NCBI RefSeq assembly: GCF_964340395.1
Contig: NC_135563.1
Span: 11,131,651-11,195,650, forward strand
Length of the DNA stretch: 64,000 nt
Direction: 5' to 3'
Source of the DNA: Glandiceps talaboti
Taxonomy: Eukaryota; Hemichordata; Enteropneusta; Spengelidae
This document shows positions 1-14,846 of this stretch, in pieces. The position numbers and the translations under genes were made by a program. The first letter of the stretch is position 1, and the number at the start of each line of letters is the position of its first letter. The notes under the pieces were generated by a model. The model was not told where the DNA came from. It did no database searches and saw nothing but the letters and a program-made list of their open reading frames with translations.

Positions 1-414
1 CGCTAAAACCCCTATTTCATTTATAAATCACGTTGCTAAACTACTTGTATGCTCATACTTTGACCTACAGCAAATATATTTTTATTGACAAACGGTAACA
101 ATTAATTTCTTTAAAATGTTCAGTGACTAACTTGACAGTGAGAGACAAGGGTATACCGGTACTAATTCAGTATAACACATAGTACAGGTTGTTTAGTTGT
201 TAAGGTCGAACCATGTACAACATAAAAACCGATTTAACATAACATATTGCAATCTTGCGCTCAGTGCATTATGTCAAGAAATAATATATGATTTGACTGT
301 TTTCATAGTTTTCTAGTTCAAGGTTAGGATAGTAATCAATATACCATGCAGAGCCAAGGTGAACAAAAAATATAGAATATATACTCTGATCACTCTATAT
401 CACGACAACGCACG

Positions 415-690
415 TCTGTGTCACAACAACGCATGTCTGCGTCACTGGTTCTGATGTGTTCGAAATATCGAAGTAAGATTGCCATTGCTTTCCCCGATTT
501 TTCTTTGATATTACTGGCACTGGTATAATTATGTTATTTAGCTGGAAAATACTCATGACCTAAGGGTTGTCACTACTCATCTAGCAACTCGAAGTGACAA
601 AGTCCCCCTTAAGTCACTCGTATTTTCCTTGTCTGAATGAAGAAAATATTGGGGAATAACATCTATTTGTATAACAATATATATTCCTAC
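415..690 (+). repeat. Dispersed element X, copy 1
   Basis: About 275 bp similar to the reverse complement of 61772-62089, with shared blocks including CATCACTGGTTCTG/CGTCACTGGTTCTG, GGAAAATACTC, CCTAAGGGTT and a GGGGAATAA end. The part from 541 to 630 forms an internal foldback (ACTCATGACC ... GTCACTCGTA). It has no coding capacity, so it is a non-autonomous element of unknown class. Only two AAC units are present at 424-430. Confidence 0.7.
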
Positions 691-938
691 TTTAGATTGG
701 TTACCATTGGACCTCAAATTGCAATAACAAACCTGTAGAATATAGTATAGTAGACAAGGTAGAAAGGCTGCCATTCAAGCAAGCAGTAAGTAAACTGTAC
801 AGAGTCTTTCTGTCCCAATACTAACACTGGATTCTCATATCCTGCTTGTATTTTAAATATTTACATCCGGTACAGGACACAAGTCGAAGATAAAACAATC
901 CTTTGATCACAGTTTGGCATTTTTAATGTTTCTTTTTC

Positions 939-2871
<1,933 letters not shown>

Positions 2872-3200
2872 TAGTGATGTGACAGTTAGTGACTATAGTG
2901 ATGTGCTATTTGTCTCGCCTACTACACCGGTATAATATGGTGATGTGCTATTTTTCTATATAATATTGTGATGTGATATTTGTCTGGCCTACACTACAGT
3001 GATGTGTTTGTCTGGCCACCTAGTTGTGTGAGAAAAATCATGTGATATTATATGTGTGGTCTGAATAGTGAAGTGATATTTGTTTGGCCTACTTAGTAGT
3101 ATGAATAATCATGTGATTTTTGTCTCGCCTACTATAATGTCTGAGAATAGTGATGTGATATTTGTCTGGCCTACTAGCAGTGTCAGAATAGTGATGTATT
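2872..3200. repeat. Irregular tandem repeat (GTGATGTGATATTTGTCTGG-like unit)
   Basis: About ten degenerate copies of a unit around (A)GTGATGTGATATTTGTCT(G/C)GCCTAC, spaced 25-50 bp apart with some copies truncated. An old decaying minisatellite. Confidence 0.7.
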
Positions 3201-6200
3201 AGAAACTGCACAGGATGGGGTGACTTAGTGATATTGAATAATGATGCCCTCATCTCTTTCTATGGACGACATACATGAAGACATCACGATACTTTGAGTC
3301 CAGACATCCTGTCTATTCTCCAATCAAATCTGGTTCCATTTCATAGCACACATCGTTAGGATTAGCCTTGGATATTAAAACATGTCTCCTGATAAATTAC
3401 TAATGTAAATCATCTTAGTTTTTACCCCTAGCTGGATTCACAATGTACAATGACATACAGCATTCCAAACAATATATCAAAATTGACACCTAGCGAGGTC
3501 AAACTCTCTATGGCTGGTTTCAGTCTTTCAAATAACATTCTTTACTTAAACGCTAAGCTGTGTTTGTCTCAGCAGCTTACTGCCTTATTAGAATTAATCA
3601 AAATTAGTTGGCTCTTTTTTTGTAGTAATTTTAAACTCAGAACATAAATCATTTAACAAGTATTTCAGCTACATCATTCAGCTAGCCTTCTGCTGTTATT
3701 CTAGTGTGTGTACATGTATAGGAGTCAATGAGGTAGATTTGTCCTACAACTGCATGAGGTTGCAGTTCAGCTCTGTACTACAATATATCGATTCATTACA
3801 GCAACAAGGGGTAGTTTACTACTCCTACTTGAAAATGAAACAGTTTCACAATGTGCTATAATGCTCGTTTGGACTGAAAAAGATTAAATTCACTGTTTAT
3901 GTCAATAACAAGTAAATAACTGTGTTGATATTTAAGAGGCAACTGTTTCCTGACTCACATCTCAGAAACATTTCTCATATACACAAACTCTGTGTAATCC
4001 ATACCAATGTAATAATAGTTATTCAAAAGGTGTATTCTGCAGTGTGTATGTATGCCATAATAGCGGAGGAACTTAAAACCCAGCATGGCTATGCGTACTC
4101 TGATATCCGACACTGTGATAATTGTAATAACAAGGCATATCCGAAGAAATCCCATACCAGGGACAAAACTTTAAACGGTTTCTGTCGGTAGAACAGATGG
4201 ATCACATTCATCTCAACATCGTCAATCATGGTGGCACTACATACATACATATCAAAGACTCAAGTTTACAACAACATGATGGCCAATAATTGTGGCACTA
4301 TTATTTTACCTTCATGTGTATCAAAGACTCAAGTTTACAACAACATGACCAAGCACAGCGTGTGTTTACATACCCAGTATTCTACCGAAGAATTTGAAGA
4401 AAATCATAAAAGCTCACCTTGGCATCACCTACTTAAATGCAACGGTAAATCAGTCTGTGTACTGAATTCATACATTTTATTAAATTGGAGGCATTATGCT
4501 ATTGTACAGTTTATCCCAACCAGGACATGATCCTTACAACTTACAAGTTACATTCGGGAAGCTAATGACAAATCCCTGGGCTTGACCGCTAGATCAGATA
4601 GCCAATGGTCAATCTCTAGGCTACTTTTATAGTGAATTATTTGGTTAATTAATGCTCTCACTATATCAGCAGAGTATTCATTTGTACCGAAATAACTACA
4701 TGTTGAGCAAAACAGGATTAATTTGTATTGGGATGCTATATTGTTGAACTTTCAATTTGATTTAGAATGAACTTTGATGATAGTGCAGTACAAACTCACC
4801 TATAGTAATACTGTTATTGAAATGTATCATTACTATCAAGGACAAGTGACTTGATTTAGATACAAGGGTTAGTACAGCAGTGGAAAGGTACACATTGGAT
4901 GGTAGACTGACCTTTAATCAGTACATTGTATTGAGTTTTTTGCACTTTGGATTTAACCTGAGAGATGTACAAATACTTTTTAATTATTGAATTTTAAATC
5001 AGGGTTGTACATATCACATCTTTACAGTAACTCTTAGCTTGTTCTTTTAATCAATGAAAACATTTGACAACTCTCAAATATTTGCAGCTTGGATACACTT
5101 TCATCGTAACTGGGCACATACATCATACAATTGGTCGTTGTTGACCGCTTATGGTCATGGCTGACCCTCCTACTCCCAACAAAAGCAACTAGTATATAGA
5201 ATTTGGTTCAGTGCCATAATACAGCTAAGGTTATCCTAAAAGTCTATGGGGGAGCTACTGTAACATCAACTGTGAATAGAAAACCTTCACCAAAGAAAGA
5301 CAAAGTTGAGAGTTCATGTAGTGTGTGACCTTCACAAAATTGAAAACAAACGTGATACATTCAAAACTTGGCAAACTGGATATACAAATGTATGTTGTAC
5401 ATCCGTTGTCAAATAACAATGGGTACATAACTATGGTATTATCATGTGGACCACAGACAGTGGAGGGGGATAAATGGACTACGACCCGACTCCAGCAAAC
5501 ATCAACTGCCCTGGAATGACCAACTGGTCATTTGAACCATGTCTACATGTACAATAAAGGCTTGGTTCCAGGTGAACACGATTTAGACACTAATAAAGCG
5601 ACAAAAGATTAATCCAGTCGAATGTTGTTGACAGCAACTGTGCAGGTAATGATGACACACCCTGAACAAAGAGCACCTTTACATTGTCTGGTTTATTTAT
5701 TGACAAGAGAATAGTATTTGATTAGAAAGCATTACAGGGTCAATGGAACCTTGGAACAATGCCAGTCAACCATCCTTACTAATCTGACCAGTCATTGCAG
5801 CTATCGATCAGTTATAACAAGTAAACCAATTGAATTATTCATTTTCAAGTGAAACAAAAAACACTTGATTACTTCGACACTGTAAAGAATACAGGTCCAA
5901 CAACCTCTACCCAATAGTACAATCATGGCATAATAAACATCTTAGGTCAATAAACAATTCTATTTTTAAGAGCCTGGAGACTGATAATTCAACTCTCTTC
6001 AAATCACTATGATATCCTCTGTGACCTTGGTGCAGTCATATAACCTTTTTTAGATGTGTCATAAATACCAAACCTTCATGATAACACTTGAGTATTTTGC
6101 CTTCTACAGACATAAGGCAGCTTGGACAGCAAGGACACCAAACTCTTAAGTTTAAATGGTATGTTTTTCACAAGTACCTGTCATTGGCTAGGTTACTTTC

Positions 6201-6927
6201 AATCTGTTTCACCACAAAGGAACCTTCGGATAATAAATCATGGCGGGGTGTAAGAGCTGTGACTTTATACACGACAAAAAAATCAAAGAGAGAGCAGAAG
6301 CAGACACACAAAGCATTCATTCCTTAATCATCTTCAACACTAACAGTATGCAAGGCTGAATAGTATTAAGGTGAAAAAAATCGGTTCAATATGGTTCATA
6401 GATTTAGTTATTACAGTTAACAAAGACTGACCTTGACCACTGTTATTGGAATACCAAGGGATTCATGTCAAATTTATCTATTTACATCCAGCCCAGGGTT
6501 CTTTGCTAAATTTTATCAATTTACTGCCAGGTCCTCATTCATCAACCCACATTTGACCTTTGACCTATATAGACTTTAGTCACTAAGCATAGAATCCCGT
6601 CTGAGATATCTCATTATAATTGGAAATAACCACAGTTAGGAAAGAACCCCCTCTGGCTTGCAATTACATATTATAGTATCAGCTGGTGTATTCAAAAACC
6701 CCATTACCTTCTGTACATTTTTCAAGCACCTTTCTCGCACGCCAATATTTTTTAAAATTTGTGTTTTTGTCACAATTGAAATAAACAGCTGTGGAACAAG
6801 AATTGTGTAAAAAATTGATATTTCTGAGAGATACATTAGAGCTGCACTAACTGCAATTGAAACAGTTGTGGAATGACTTTCTTTTAACATTGTACACCTT
6901 GGGTAGTATTAAATCCCCTGTGGATGA
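3201..6927. other. Intronic stretch, mostly unique
   Basis: No gene recognised. A 28 bp segment starting TCAAAGACTCAAGTTTACAA is repeated at 4251 and 4320 with a 69 bp offset, a local duplication. The longest open frames (about 100 codons at 4228 and 84 at 6636) have no recognisable similarity. Confidence 0.55.
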
Positions 6928-7157
6928 ATGTATTTGTGTAGCTGTACACATAGTATTGTAGATAAATCCTACCAAATTGATTTTTGGGTCCACACCCAAA
7001 AATTAGCACCCAGATGCAATCACAATTCAACCAGTTACTGTACTACTTATGGCTATGACCGACCTCTAATTAACATGTACAATGTCTAATTATTAGCATT
7101 CTTAACAATTTTCAGTAAAACTGTAAATAAATTATTGATTGTCCAATGACAAACTAA
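6928..7157 (+). repeat. Dispersed element Y, copy 1 (empty site)
   Basis: About 230 bp similar in the same orientation to 62892-63310. Shared blocks are TATTTGTGTAGCT, TACACATA, CTGTACTAC, CCTCTAATTA, GTCTAATTATT and TTATTG(A/G)TTGTC. This copy lacks the 177 bp hAT-like insertion carried by copy 2, so it preserves the pre-insertion structure. Class unknown; no coding capacity. Confidence 0.7.
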
Positions 7158-7537
7158 TACTCACGTTACTTACAGCTAGTGCAGGTTTAAAATACCAACA
7201 TGACAATGTTTCAAATATGTCTACCATAGACCTTGATCACACCATGATTTAATTATTCAGTGTTAATAAAGGTCTTGGTTTTTTTTTTAACACCTCTCAT
7301 CATCATCAGCACTAAATCCAAAAGTAGAGTTATTCACATCCTGTGTGTTATAATACATGATTTATCGTCAAAAGTCTCATAAATTTGTCTTGTCAGTAAA
7401 TCCATGTAAAGTTTCACGAATCACAGATTAGTCACAGAAGATGTTATAAGAATCTTGATATGACTTGATCACCTGTACTGTGGGTTTCTCTCTCCTGGAT
7501 TTACAGCATAGCTAGTGCGTCTTAGCGCTGGACATTA

Positions 7538-7607
7538 GTCTTGGTGTTACTATCTCAAGAAGCTCTCTGGTGTGGAGAGCTTCTTAGGAGAGTAACACCA
7601 AGACAAG
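7538..7607. repeat. Foldback hairpin (GTCTTGGTGTTACT arms)
   Basis: Two arms of about 30 bp, the left starting GTCTTGGTGTTACTATCTCA and the right being its near-perfect reverse complement, around a short GGTGTGG loop. The same arm sequence recurs three times directly and once inverted at 13255-13447, so this is a dispersed family. Confidence 0.75.
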
Positions 7608-7749
7608 TCTCTTGGCGAAGCTGGCATCTTACTATAAATATTGAATACATTTTTTTTTTAAATTTCACCCCCAGAATTGCACTGTAATTTTTTTTTAATA
7701 ACGATATCTATTTTAGTACCACGTTCTGACCATTCTGACTTGGTTTCAA

Positions 7750-8310
7750 TGTTAATGTTTGCACATATGTGAAAATAAGATCGGCGGAATGGAAGCTACG
7801 TGGTTTAATGTATATCATCCTTTCTAGCACTCACCACAAAGGTAGCTGTGGTATTAGTAGGATATGCAATGAGGCATGTTTTAGTATTTCCTTTCTAGCT
7901 GTTTTTTTTAAATGTGTACTTTGAAAGCAGATGGTGCAGACTATGGAAACAGACGGTACAAATAACATGATGGAATTACGCCCTGTTTACATGATGACGT
8001 TTTTCAGAAAATGCAACTATTTTGCTGCGTTTGCACGATTACACGGAGACAACAAAAATGTACGAGAAAATAACAACAATTTGAAAATGCTGCCAAAAGT
8101 GGTTGAGTTGAGTTGTATAAACAACCGAAACGTAAAAACTCAAAATTGGATAAATCTGTCCTCGCAATGACCCCCATCGATGATGTACATGCGCTTAAAC
8201 CGCTGTGTTTGTGCGTGTGTAATAGCATCGTTTTCATTTTGTTCTGTCTTCTGTGTTTCTGCCATGTAAACGTTTGTTGGGCTATCACATAAACACTTGA
8301 AATCATATCA
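7750..8310. other. CpG-richer patch of unknown nature
   Basis: By eye about 19 CpG in 560 bp, above the intronic background, with short overlapping open frames on both strands (79 codons plus, 100 codons minus) lacking known homology. It could be a recently inserted element that has not yet lost CpGs, or a regulatory CpG cluster. No terminal repeats were identified. Confidence 0.35.
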
Positions 8311-8432
8311 AAACAAAAATGATATTATTGATTTTTAGCATTTTTTATTTAAACACGTTATTTTGTAAACGTAGCCTCAGAAACTGATGAAGCACTGAGA
8401 TGTACCATTGTTTCTGTATTCGCAGCTCTTTC

Positions 8433-8506
8433 ACATCACATCACACCACATCTCATCACACTACACCACATCACATCACATCACATCACATCACAACACA
8501 ACACTA
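8433..8506. repeat. (CACAT)n pentamer microsatellite
   Basis: Imperfect CACAT/CACAC run, cleanest at 8466-8495. Confidence 0.9.
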
Positions 8507-9784
8507 GCCACTCAATGCGTACCTAGCTAGGACAATTCAAATTATGACTTTTTTCACATCACAAGCGTCTGAACACGTACTTAGCTTGAACAATGTAAAT
8601 TATAACTAATAAACTGGTAATTGGAAATCCACGAGGGAACAGATGCTTACTTCATTAATTGCTACATACATGATTGTAGAGAGACATCATTGTCAATTAA
8701 TCAGTCAGCAATGAAATTCTTCTACAGTGAATTTCACAAAATGAAGAAAAAGTATGCTAAAGAATGATTGTTCCTGAACTCTGGGTCATAGTTACTGATG
8801 AAAATTTCTACACACTGAGTCAAAACATTTCAAATTTTCACGGACGTTTTGCCAGCATTATCAGGGATGTAACTTACTATCCCTTGAAAATATATTGCTG
8901 TGACCATAGAGGTATAAGCAAGACTAGTACATCGCTATATAAGCTTTCATTTGTATCACTGTATGGACATACATGTACAGAATATTGTTTAACTTAAACG
9001 ATCTACAGGATAAAAAAATATGAACTGGCCCTAAAAAAAATATGAACTGACTACTATTATTACTGATTCTGTTTCACAAGCATGTAAAATAAATTGCATT
9101 CTTAAAACATGTTGTATCACTATACCAGCACATTATTTTCATGAATTTCCTTTCTCAATGACATGTAAGTATATTGCTGACAAAGCAACATTTAGCTCGC
9201 TAGAGAAACCCACAGCTGTTATCACGTAGCTATCATCAGTTTAAAAAAAAAATGTATCACAAAAATGTCAATGTACACTTTGGTTCGGTATGTTATTTAT
9301 CAGACTGTGGATGACATGGCTTGGCTTTCATCCAACTTGTTATCTAAATAGTACGATTTCTATCAATTGCTGAATAGATACATGCATAGATGCACACACA
9401 CTAACACGCACATAAATTGGTCATATTTTTAGAATGACGTGTATAGTACTAGTAATTTATATCGCTGGTGACCTCTCCATCATGTAAATACCTTCTTGTT
9501 TGTCTGGCAGCAGTATATGACTTGACATTTTTACACTGTCAGACTCACATTGCACTTATTCCATACCACATGTGCCATTGATATACATGGTACAATGACC
9601 GTAGTTTAAAATATGTGGCACTTTTTCTACTTTGCAATTTTGATACTGTATAATATAATACATATGTACATTGCACTACTGCATCCTATACTGTGTACAA
9701 TATAGCTATATCTTACGTTATGTACTTGGCACTACAATATCATAACATTTTGACATTGTATGTACATTGTGTAACATTTTATCC
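8507..9784. other. Intronic stretch, nothing recognised
   Basis: Unique AT-rich sequence. From about 9640 onward TGTAC/ACATT-rich words foreshadow the adjoining 52 bp array and are probably its degenerate edge. Confidence 0.5.
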
Positions 9785-10100
9785 TAAACAACATAATATA
9801 CACATAGCACTGTATACATTGTACTATTGTATACTGTACAACATAACATATACATAGCACTGTATATATATTGTACTATTGTATACTGTACAACATAACA
9901 TATACATAGCACTGTATATACATTGTACTATTGTATACTGTACAACATAACATATACATAGCACTGTATATACATTGTACAATTGTATACTGTACAACAT
10001 AACATATACATAGCACTGTATACACATTGTACTATTGTATACTGTACAACATAACATATACATAGCACTGTATACACATTGTACTATTGTATACTAAACA
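9785..10100. repeat. 52-bp minisatellite, about 6 copies
   Basis: TAGCAC recurs at 9805, 9855, 9907, 9959, 10011 and 10063, giving periods of 50, 52, 52, 52 and 52 bp. The unit runs through CATATACATAGCACTGTATA and TTGTACTATTGTATACTGTA. The Met-Tyr-Cys-rich frame on the minus strand is only this repeat read in frame. Confidence 0.95.
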
Positions 10101-10790
10101 AATGTATATGGTAACTGTATGTACACTGTAACATTCTATCCTATGTACATGTTGTACAAATGTACATACATTCACTTTATGAATATTGTACTATTGTATT
10201 TACTTTTTTTATCTATATTGTCATCATATACAGATTGGTCAAATCGATAAGTGGACCGTTATCTTGAAAACATTGTCCATTTTGGACAAGAAATTTCAGG
10301 ACAGGTCTTGCAATACTATCAGGCAGGACAGCACAGTACTCTCTCACCGAGGTGGCACACTCCTACTATGGCTGACCACTGGTACCCCCTGCCTCCCTGG
10401 GAAACGTCATGCACACTAGAGAACAGTGCTTAATGTTTATGGCGGAATGAAAGCTTTCCACTGCCCATAGAACAGAAACGGCTCTGATTTCAACTAGACA
10501 CAAACGTGGTTAAGAGATGCTATTAGCTGTCCCCACACTTATCCCCGGTGAATGCAGCTGATTACTTCAGAATGTCTGACTGGCAAGAAAGCACTCTACA
10601 GCACTCAATTATATCACTGGATTGAACACACCCATTTCTAAAGAATTCTGACCATATTATTAGGTGATGCAGCTGTAACAATTCATTTGACCTTTCACCT
10701 CACTCTACCAATCAGTTACTTTACATTTGGTGTGCTTACAAAACAAGCAACATGTATAAATACCAGAATATACTGGCGACTCCACGTAAA

Positions 10791-10880
10791 TAGCCTAGAG
10801 TCAAGTTGTGTGAGGATTTTGACTATTGTCTCCGATCTCCCCACGAGATACAAAATCTCCACACGACTTGGCTCTATGCT
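10791..10880. repeat. Short foldback element
   Basis: Inverted arms of about 33 bp: left begins TAGCCTAGAGTCAAGTTGTG, right is the reverse complement of TAGCATAGAGCCAAGTCGTG, with a loop of about 25 bp. It looks like a MITE or solo hairpin. An AAT microsatellite follows at once. Confidence 0.65.
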
Positions 10881-10897
10881 ACCAAGTAAAGCATACC

Positions 10898-10925
10898 AAT
10901 AATTAATAATAATAATAATAATAAT
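10898..10925. repeat. (AAT)n microsatellite
   Basis: About eight AAT units with one interruption, 115 bp from the 3' end of the minus-strand LINE remnant. Many LINEs end in short tandem repeats, so it may be the LINE tail. Confidence 0.85.
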
Positions 10926-11039
10926 TACTAAATATTCGTCATGAAAAATATGAAATTTCTTTTGCATTGACAGGAACTACATAGATACATAGATTACATT
11001 TACACGAATAATAAATCCATGAAAAAAGTAAAGATTACA

Positions 11040-11290
11040 AAACATAAAAAAAAATATATTTAGCAGTGATTACATGTTTGTTATTAATGAGTTGAATTGA
11101 TCTTGGCACGAAACTAAACTTAAACCTGTTTGTACGTGCATGTGGTAGTCTGAAGCGACGGCCACTTGGGAGATATTCATATTCTGTATGTAGTGGATGT
11201 GTTGAATTGTTGATAATTTTTGTAACTGTAGATATGACAGAAGGAAACGAATACAAAACCTCTAATAATCTAGAAGGAATGTTCATAGAC
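11040..11290 (-). mobile_element. LINE reverse-transcriptase C-terminal remnant
   Basis: Minus-strand frame of about 83 codons containing LPSGRRFRLPHARTNRFKFS and then FVPRSIQLINN. This resembles the extreme C terminus of non-LTR retrotransposon polymerases, where a (Y/F)R(V/L)P-x-ARTNRFKNSFIPR-x-IRLWN type motif ends the protein. Upstream on the minus strand an IKMHAKI..IPSRLLE stretch fits the preceding helix. The reading frame upstream is broken and the catalytic domain is absent, so this is a dead 5'-truncated copy. The clade is uncertain. Confidence 0.6.
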
Positions 11291-13239
11291 TATATAGACA
11301 GTATCTTTGCGTGCATCTTGATAATTTCTACTCACAGAATACAAAATTTAGAGATAAAATCGTAAATATTCAATGACCTTCCATCAGCAATGAGATGTCT
11401 TATTACTATGAATGTGATGTCCTACACAAGTATATTAATTTTGTATGGTAAATCATCTTTGGGTACTTCTATTTCAATATTTTTGAATGGCTTGGTAATC
11501 TTGAGGAAAACTCCAATAATATAAATTACAGCTGATTACTGACATCAGTGTACTTACAATACAAACAAAACCTATCAATTTCTGAGACTGCATCCACTGT
11601 CACTCAAGTCTGAGAATGAGACAACGCTTGTCATGTGTTTAGAGTACACTGTTAGGTATATTCGGCAAGTTTTAAATTAACTACAGGTCAAGCATATTCA
11701 TTACAGAATCATGTGATGTGATCAGGTGACGTGTGAAATTGGTTACCGTAGCGATCTTCAGTCAGAATTGTTGCTTTCAGCTAAAATTATGGAAATGATG
11801 ATGGCAGGATTGAAATAGGGTCACGGCTTACATTGATGATGAAATTCTTGACTGATGAAAATGCAGGACTATCGTAATTTGCAATATGTCAGACTAAACC
11901 AAGCCTTGAGGTTATCCTTTACTTTTGGTGAAAAATATCAAATTCAAAGCCATAGATAGCCTAGATACTAAACCAAACCTAGAACTGGTATGAATAGCTC
12001 GGCATTCATGAAGATGGGGTTTTGAGTTCGTTATTTTGCCATCAAAAATCAAAAATTCAAAATCCCCAATCGTCTGGATTCTAGGGTATGGTATGAAGTT
12101 TAACATTGATCATTAATAGCTAGGAAATTACCATTAGTGTAATTTTCATTTCAAATTATTTATAATGTGCAAACTATACTATATATACACATTATAGATC
12201 CCTGGAACCCTGTAAAATGTCAGCTAAGTGTTTCCAATCACAGTTTGTGCAATTTTTTCTCAGGAATATTGAGTATCCAATTTATCTTTTGTTTACTGCC
12301 ATAAATTGCATGACTGGGTGGTAGGTAGCCAGATGGTCCAAGTGCAACTATCAACTATCAAAAGTACACCATATATACAAGCACCTCGCCACGATACAGC
12401 CACCTTGCATAGGAGCAAAACAATTCTAACTGAACCAGAGACTTGTTTACATACATAATAATCCAGGAGTATAGTATAGGAGACAGCTCTGAAAGGGTTG
12501 AACTCTGTGAAAATAGGAACACAGACTGCACTGTTTGGACAACATACCATTACATCTGACAGGCTATTGAGGCCAGATGCACCTTTGTTTACCTAATGTC
12601 CAACTATCAATAGATGCTGTGACCCTGAGGCTAACTTGACAAGCCCTTTGTCCGCTCAACTAGCTAAACAATGCCTGCAAACTTTTTAGCCCCCTGTAAA
12701 CTGATTAGGTAACAAAATTGATAAATGTCAATAAATTAGTCACTGCAGGGAACACAACTCAGCTAAGCCGAAGCTCTTTTCTCTTCTGCTATTTGCTTTT
12801 CAATACACACTTTTGTTGTTGTCTATCAATATAGGACAATGATCCTGTCTTGGTTTCTGTAACAGAAATACCAATGGCTGGACTGGTGGCGTCAACACTG
12901 AATGAGACAGCATCTTCCTGGTCTTTGCCTGTAGTGTGACTGGGCACTTTTTTTGTATATATACAATACAGCTGACTTTCTACTTGCCATATAGAATCTA
13001 AGAAGAGTTATGTGGGACACTGTGAGTGTGACTGTAAATTTCTGTTTACGCATGACATGATAGGTTCAATTTCAAGTGATCCAGTGGGAGTGTTTCCAAT
13101 CAGATCATATTGCATTGCCATAGGTCATACGGTTCTCATACACTCAGACTCATAAATTTTGTAGAATACTAAAGAACTTTGCCTAGAGACTTGATTATCT
13201 GGCTACAACAACATACTGGTGAATGAAAATGTCATGCCA
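11291..13239. other. Intronic stretch, nothing recognised
   Basis: Unique AT-rich sequence, possibly including decayed LINE sequence near 11290-11400. The 85-codon minus-strand frame at 12293-12550 has no recognisable similarity. Confidence 0.5.
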
Positions 13240-13460
13240 GGTAGTCTAGCCCACATACTTATCTTGGTGTTACTATCTCAAGACACACTCTGTGGTATGG
13301 AGAGCTTCCAAGTCTCTAGCCCAGAGACTTGTCTTGGTGTTACTATCTCAAGACACTCTCCAGGACTAGAGACTAGTCAGAGATTTGTCTTGGTGTTACT
13401 ATCTCAAAAAGCTCTCTGTTTGTGTCTTGAGACAGTAATACCAAGACATGTCCCTATGCT
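13240..13460. repeat. Array of TTGGTGTTACTATCTCAAGA arms
   Basis: Three direct copies of the arm of the 7538 hairpin (starting near 13263, 13333 and 13389), followed by one inverted copy near 13421-13447. The array can fold into alternative hairpins. The 96-codon frame through it is repeat-derived. Confidence 0.75.
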
Positions 13461-14083
13461 ACCAAAGTCTCCAAGAATTGGACTGGACAACTTTGTATAT
13501 GTTGCATAATGTTTTCCATGAAAAGGGTAGCCTCCGGGTTTTACAGGTATGATTTAATTTTGTTCCTTTTTTTACATTAGAATCATTTTCTTTAATGTTT
13601 ACCAATTTAAAATAACAATTGTACCAGTAGGTATCTCAACAACAATAGAAGCCAATTAAGGTAATAATATCCTTTCATTCAATATATTGTCAACCTATTC
13701 TGGAAAACAATTACGGCTGGAGAAAGGACACTGAAATGATGGATAGATTGATTGATTGATTTATTGATTGGGTCTGGCTTTTTAATGACTACATTTGCTA
13801 CAATAATGACACAGACATTGAAATACTAAATAATTATCATTTGGATACCAAGACAAGTTTCTTTGGATTTTGTACAAAATTTGCAGAGTGATGTACAACG
13901 ACATAGGGACAATAGCTGCCTTTGATCCCATATTAAACATACATCATCTTTTAATCTGAGCACTTCTGGGTTGTTATGAGGACAGAGACTGACCCAGATG
14001 TAAGGACTGGTGGGGATTGAACTGTGACATCACTGCGGTCAGTGCATGGAGCTGGGGTAGATGTTAGAATTCTACCTCCATTC

Positions 14084-14235
14084 TCACAGCAACCGGTGGT
14101 CTTTCACATCCACTGTAACTACAATACAATGGCCTCTACACAATTGTATGGTTGACATTCTTACAGCAACCCGTGGTGTTTTCACATCCATACATCATAA
14201 CTACAATGTAATGGTCTCTACATCATTGTAATGGT
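14084..14235. repeat. Tandem duplication, about 76 bp unit
   Basis: CTCACAGCAACCGGTGG at 14084 and CTTACAGCAACCCGTGG at 14160 start two similar copies (CTTTCACATCC, ACTACAAT, GGTCTCTACA-type blocks shared). Confidence 0.75.
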
Positions 14236-14846
14236 TGATGGAATCTCAACAGTACATTTGTCTATCTTTGAAATCTCCTTTGCAACCAAGGACTGAATCT
14301 GGCTAACAAAGGAAGTCAATTGTTATGATATGACAGGTCATGTATCATGCGTGTTTATACAAGTCTTGCAGTCTTTGTACAAAATACCATAGCAGTGACA
14401 CCCACCCAGCAAAACTGACATGGAAAACAGGTGAAGTGAAAGACATGCTGTAAAGGTGTCAGCCTTGAACTTCTGTACTGTATCACACCAGTATGAGATT
14501 ATCACCACTAGTTTCATCCAAATTGAGAACCTGACCAGAATACTGAACAGTTCTCATTCATTTTTTTAATGACTTAGCTCTGTTTACAACTCACAAGAAA
14601 TGGAAGAATGCATTTGTTTACCGTGACTGAATTACCCAGTTATGTACGTCTAAAACATTCAAATTATCATGTTTTTAAGGTGTGTCCACCCCTAGGCCCT
14701 TCCCAAGGGTCCAATTTATAACTTCAACTGCATCACTAGATCAATAATATTTAACAATACAGACCACTATCCATAGCTAATCAAAATACAAAATGTCGTC
14801 AATATTATTTTCACTCAAATATACAGGAAAATTATGTTCTTTTCTA

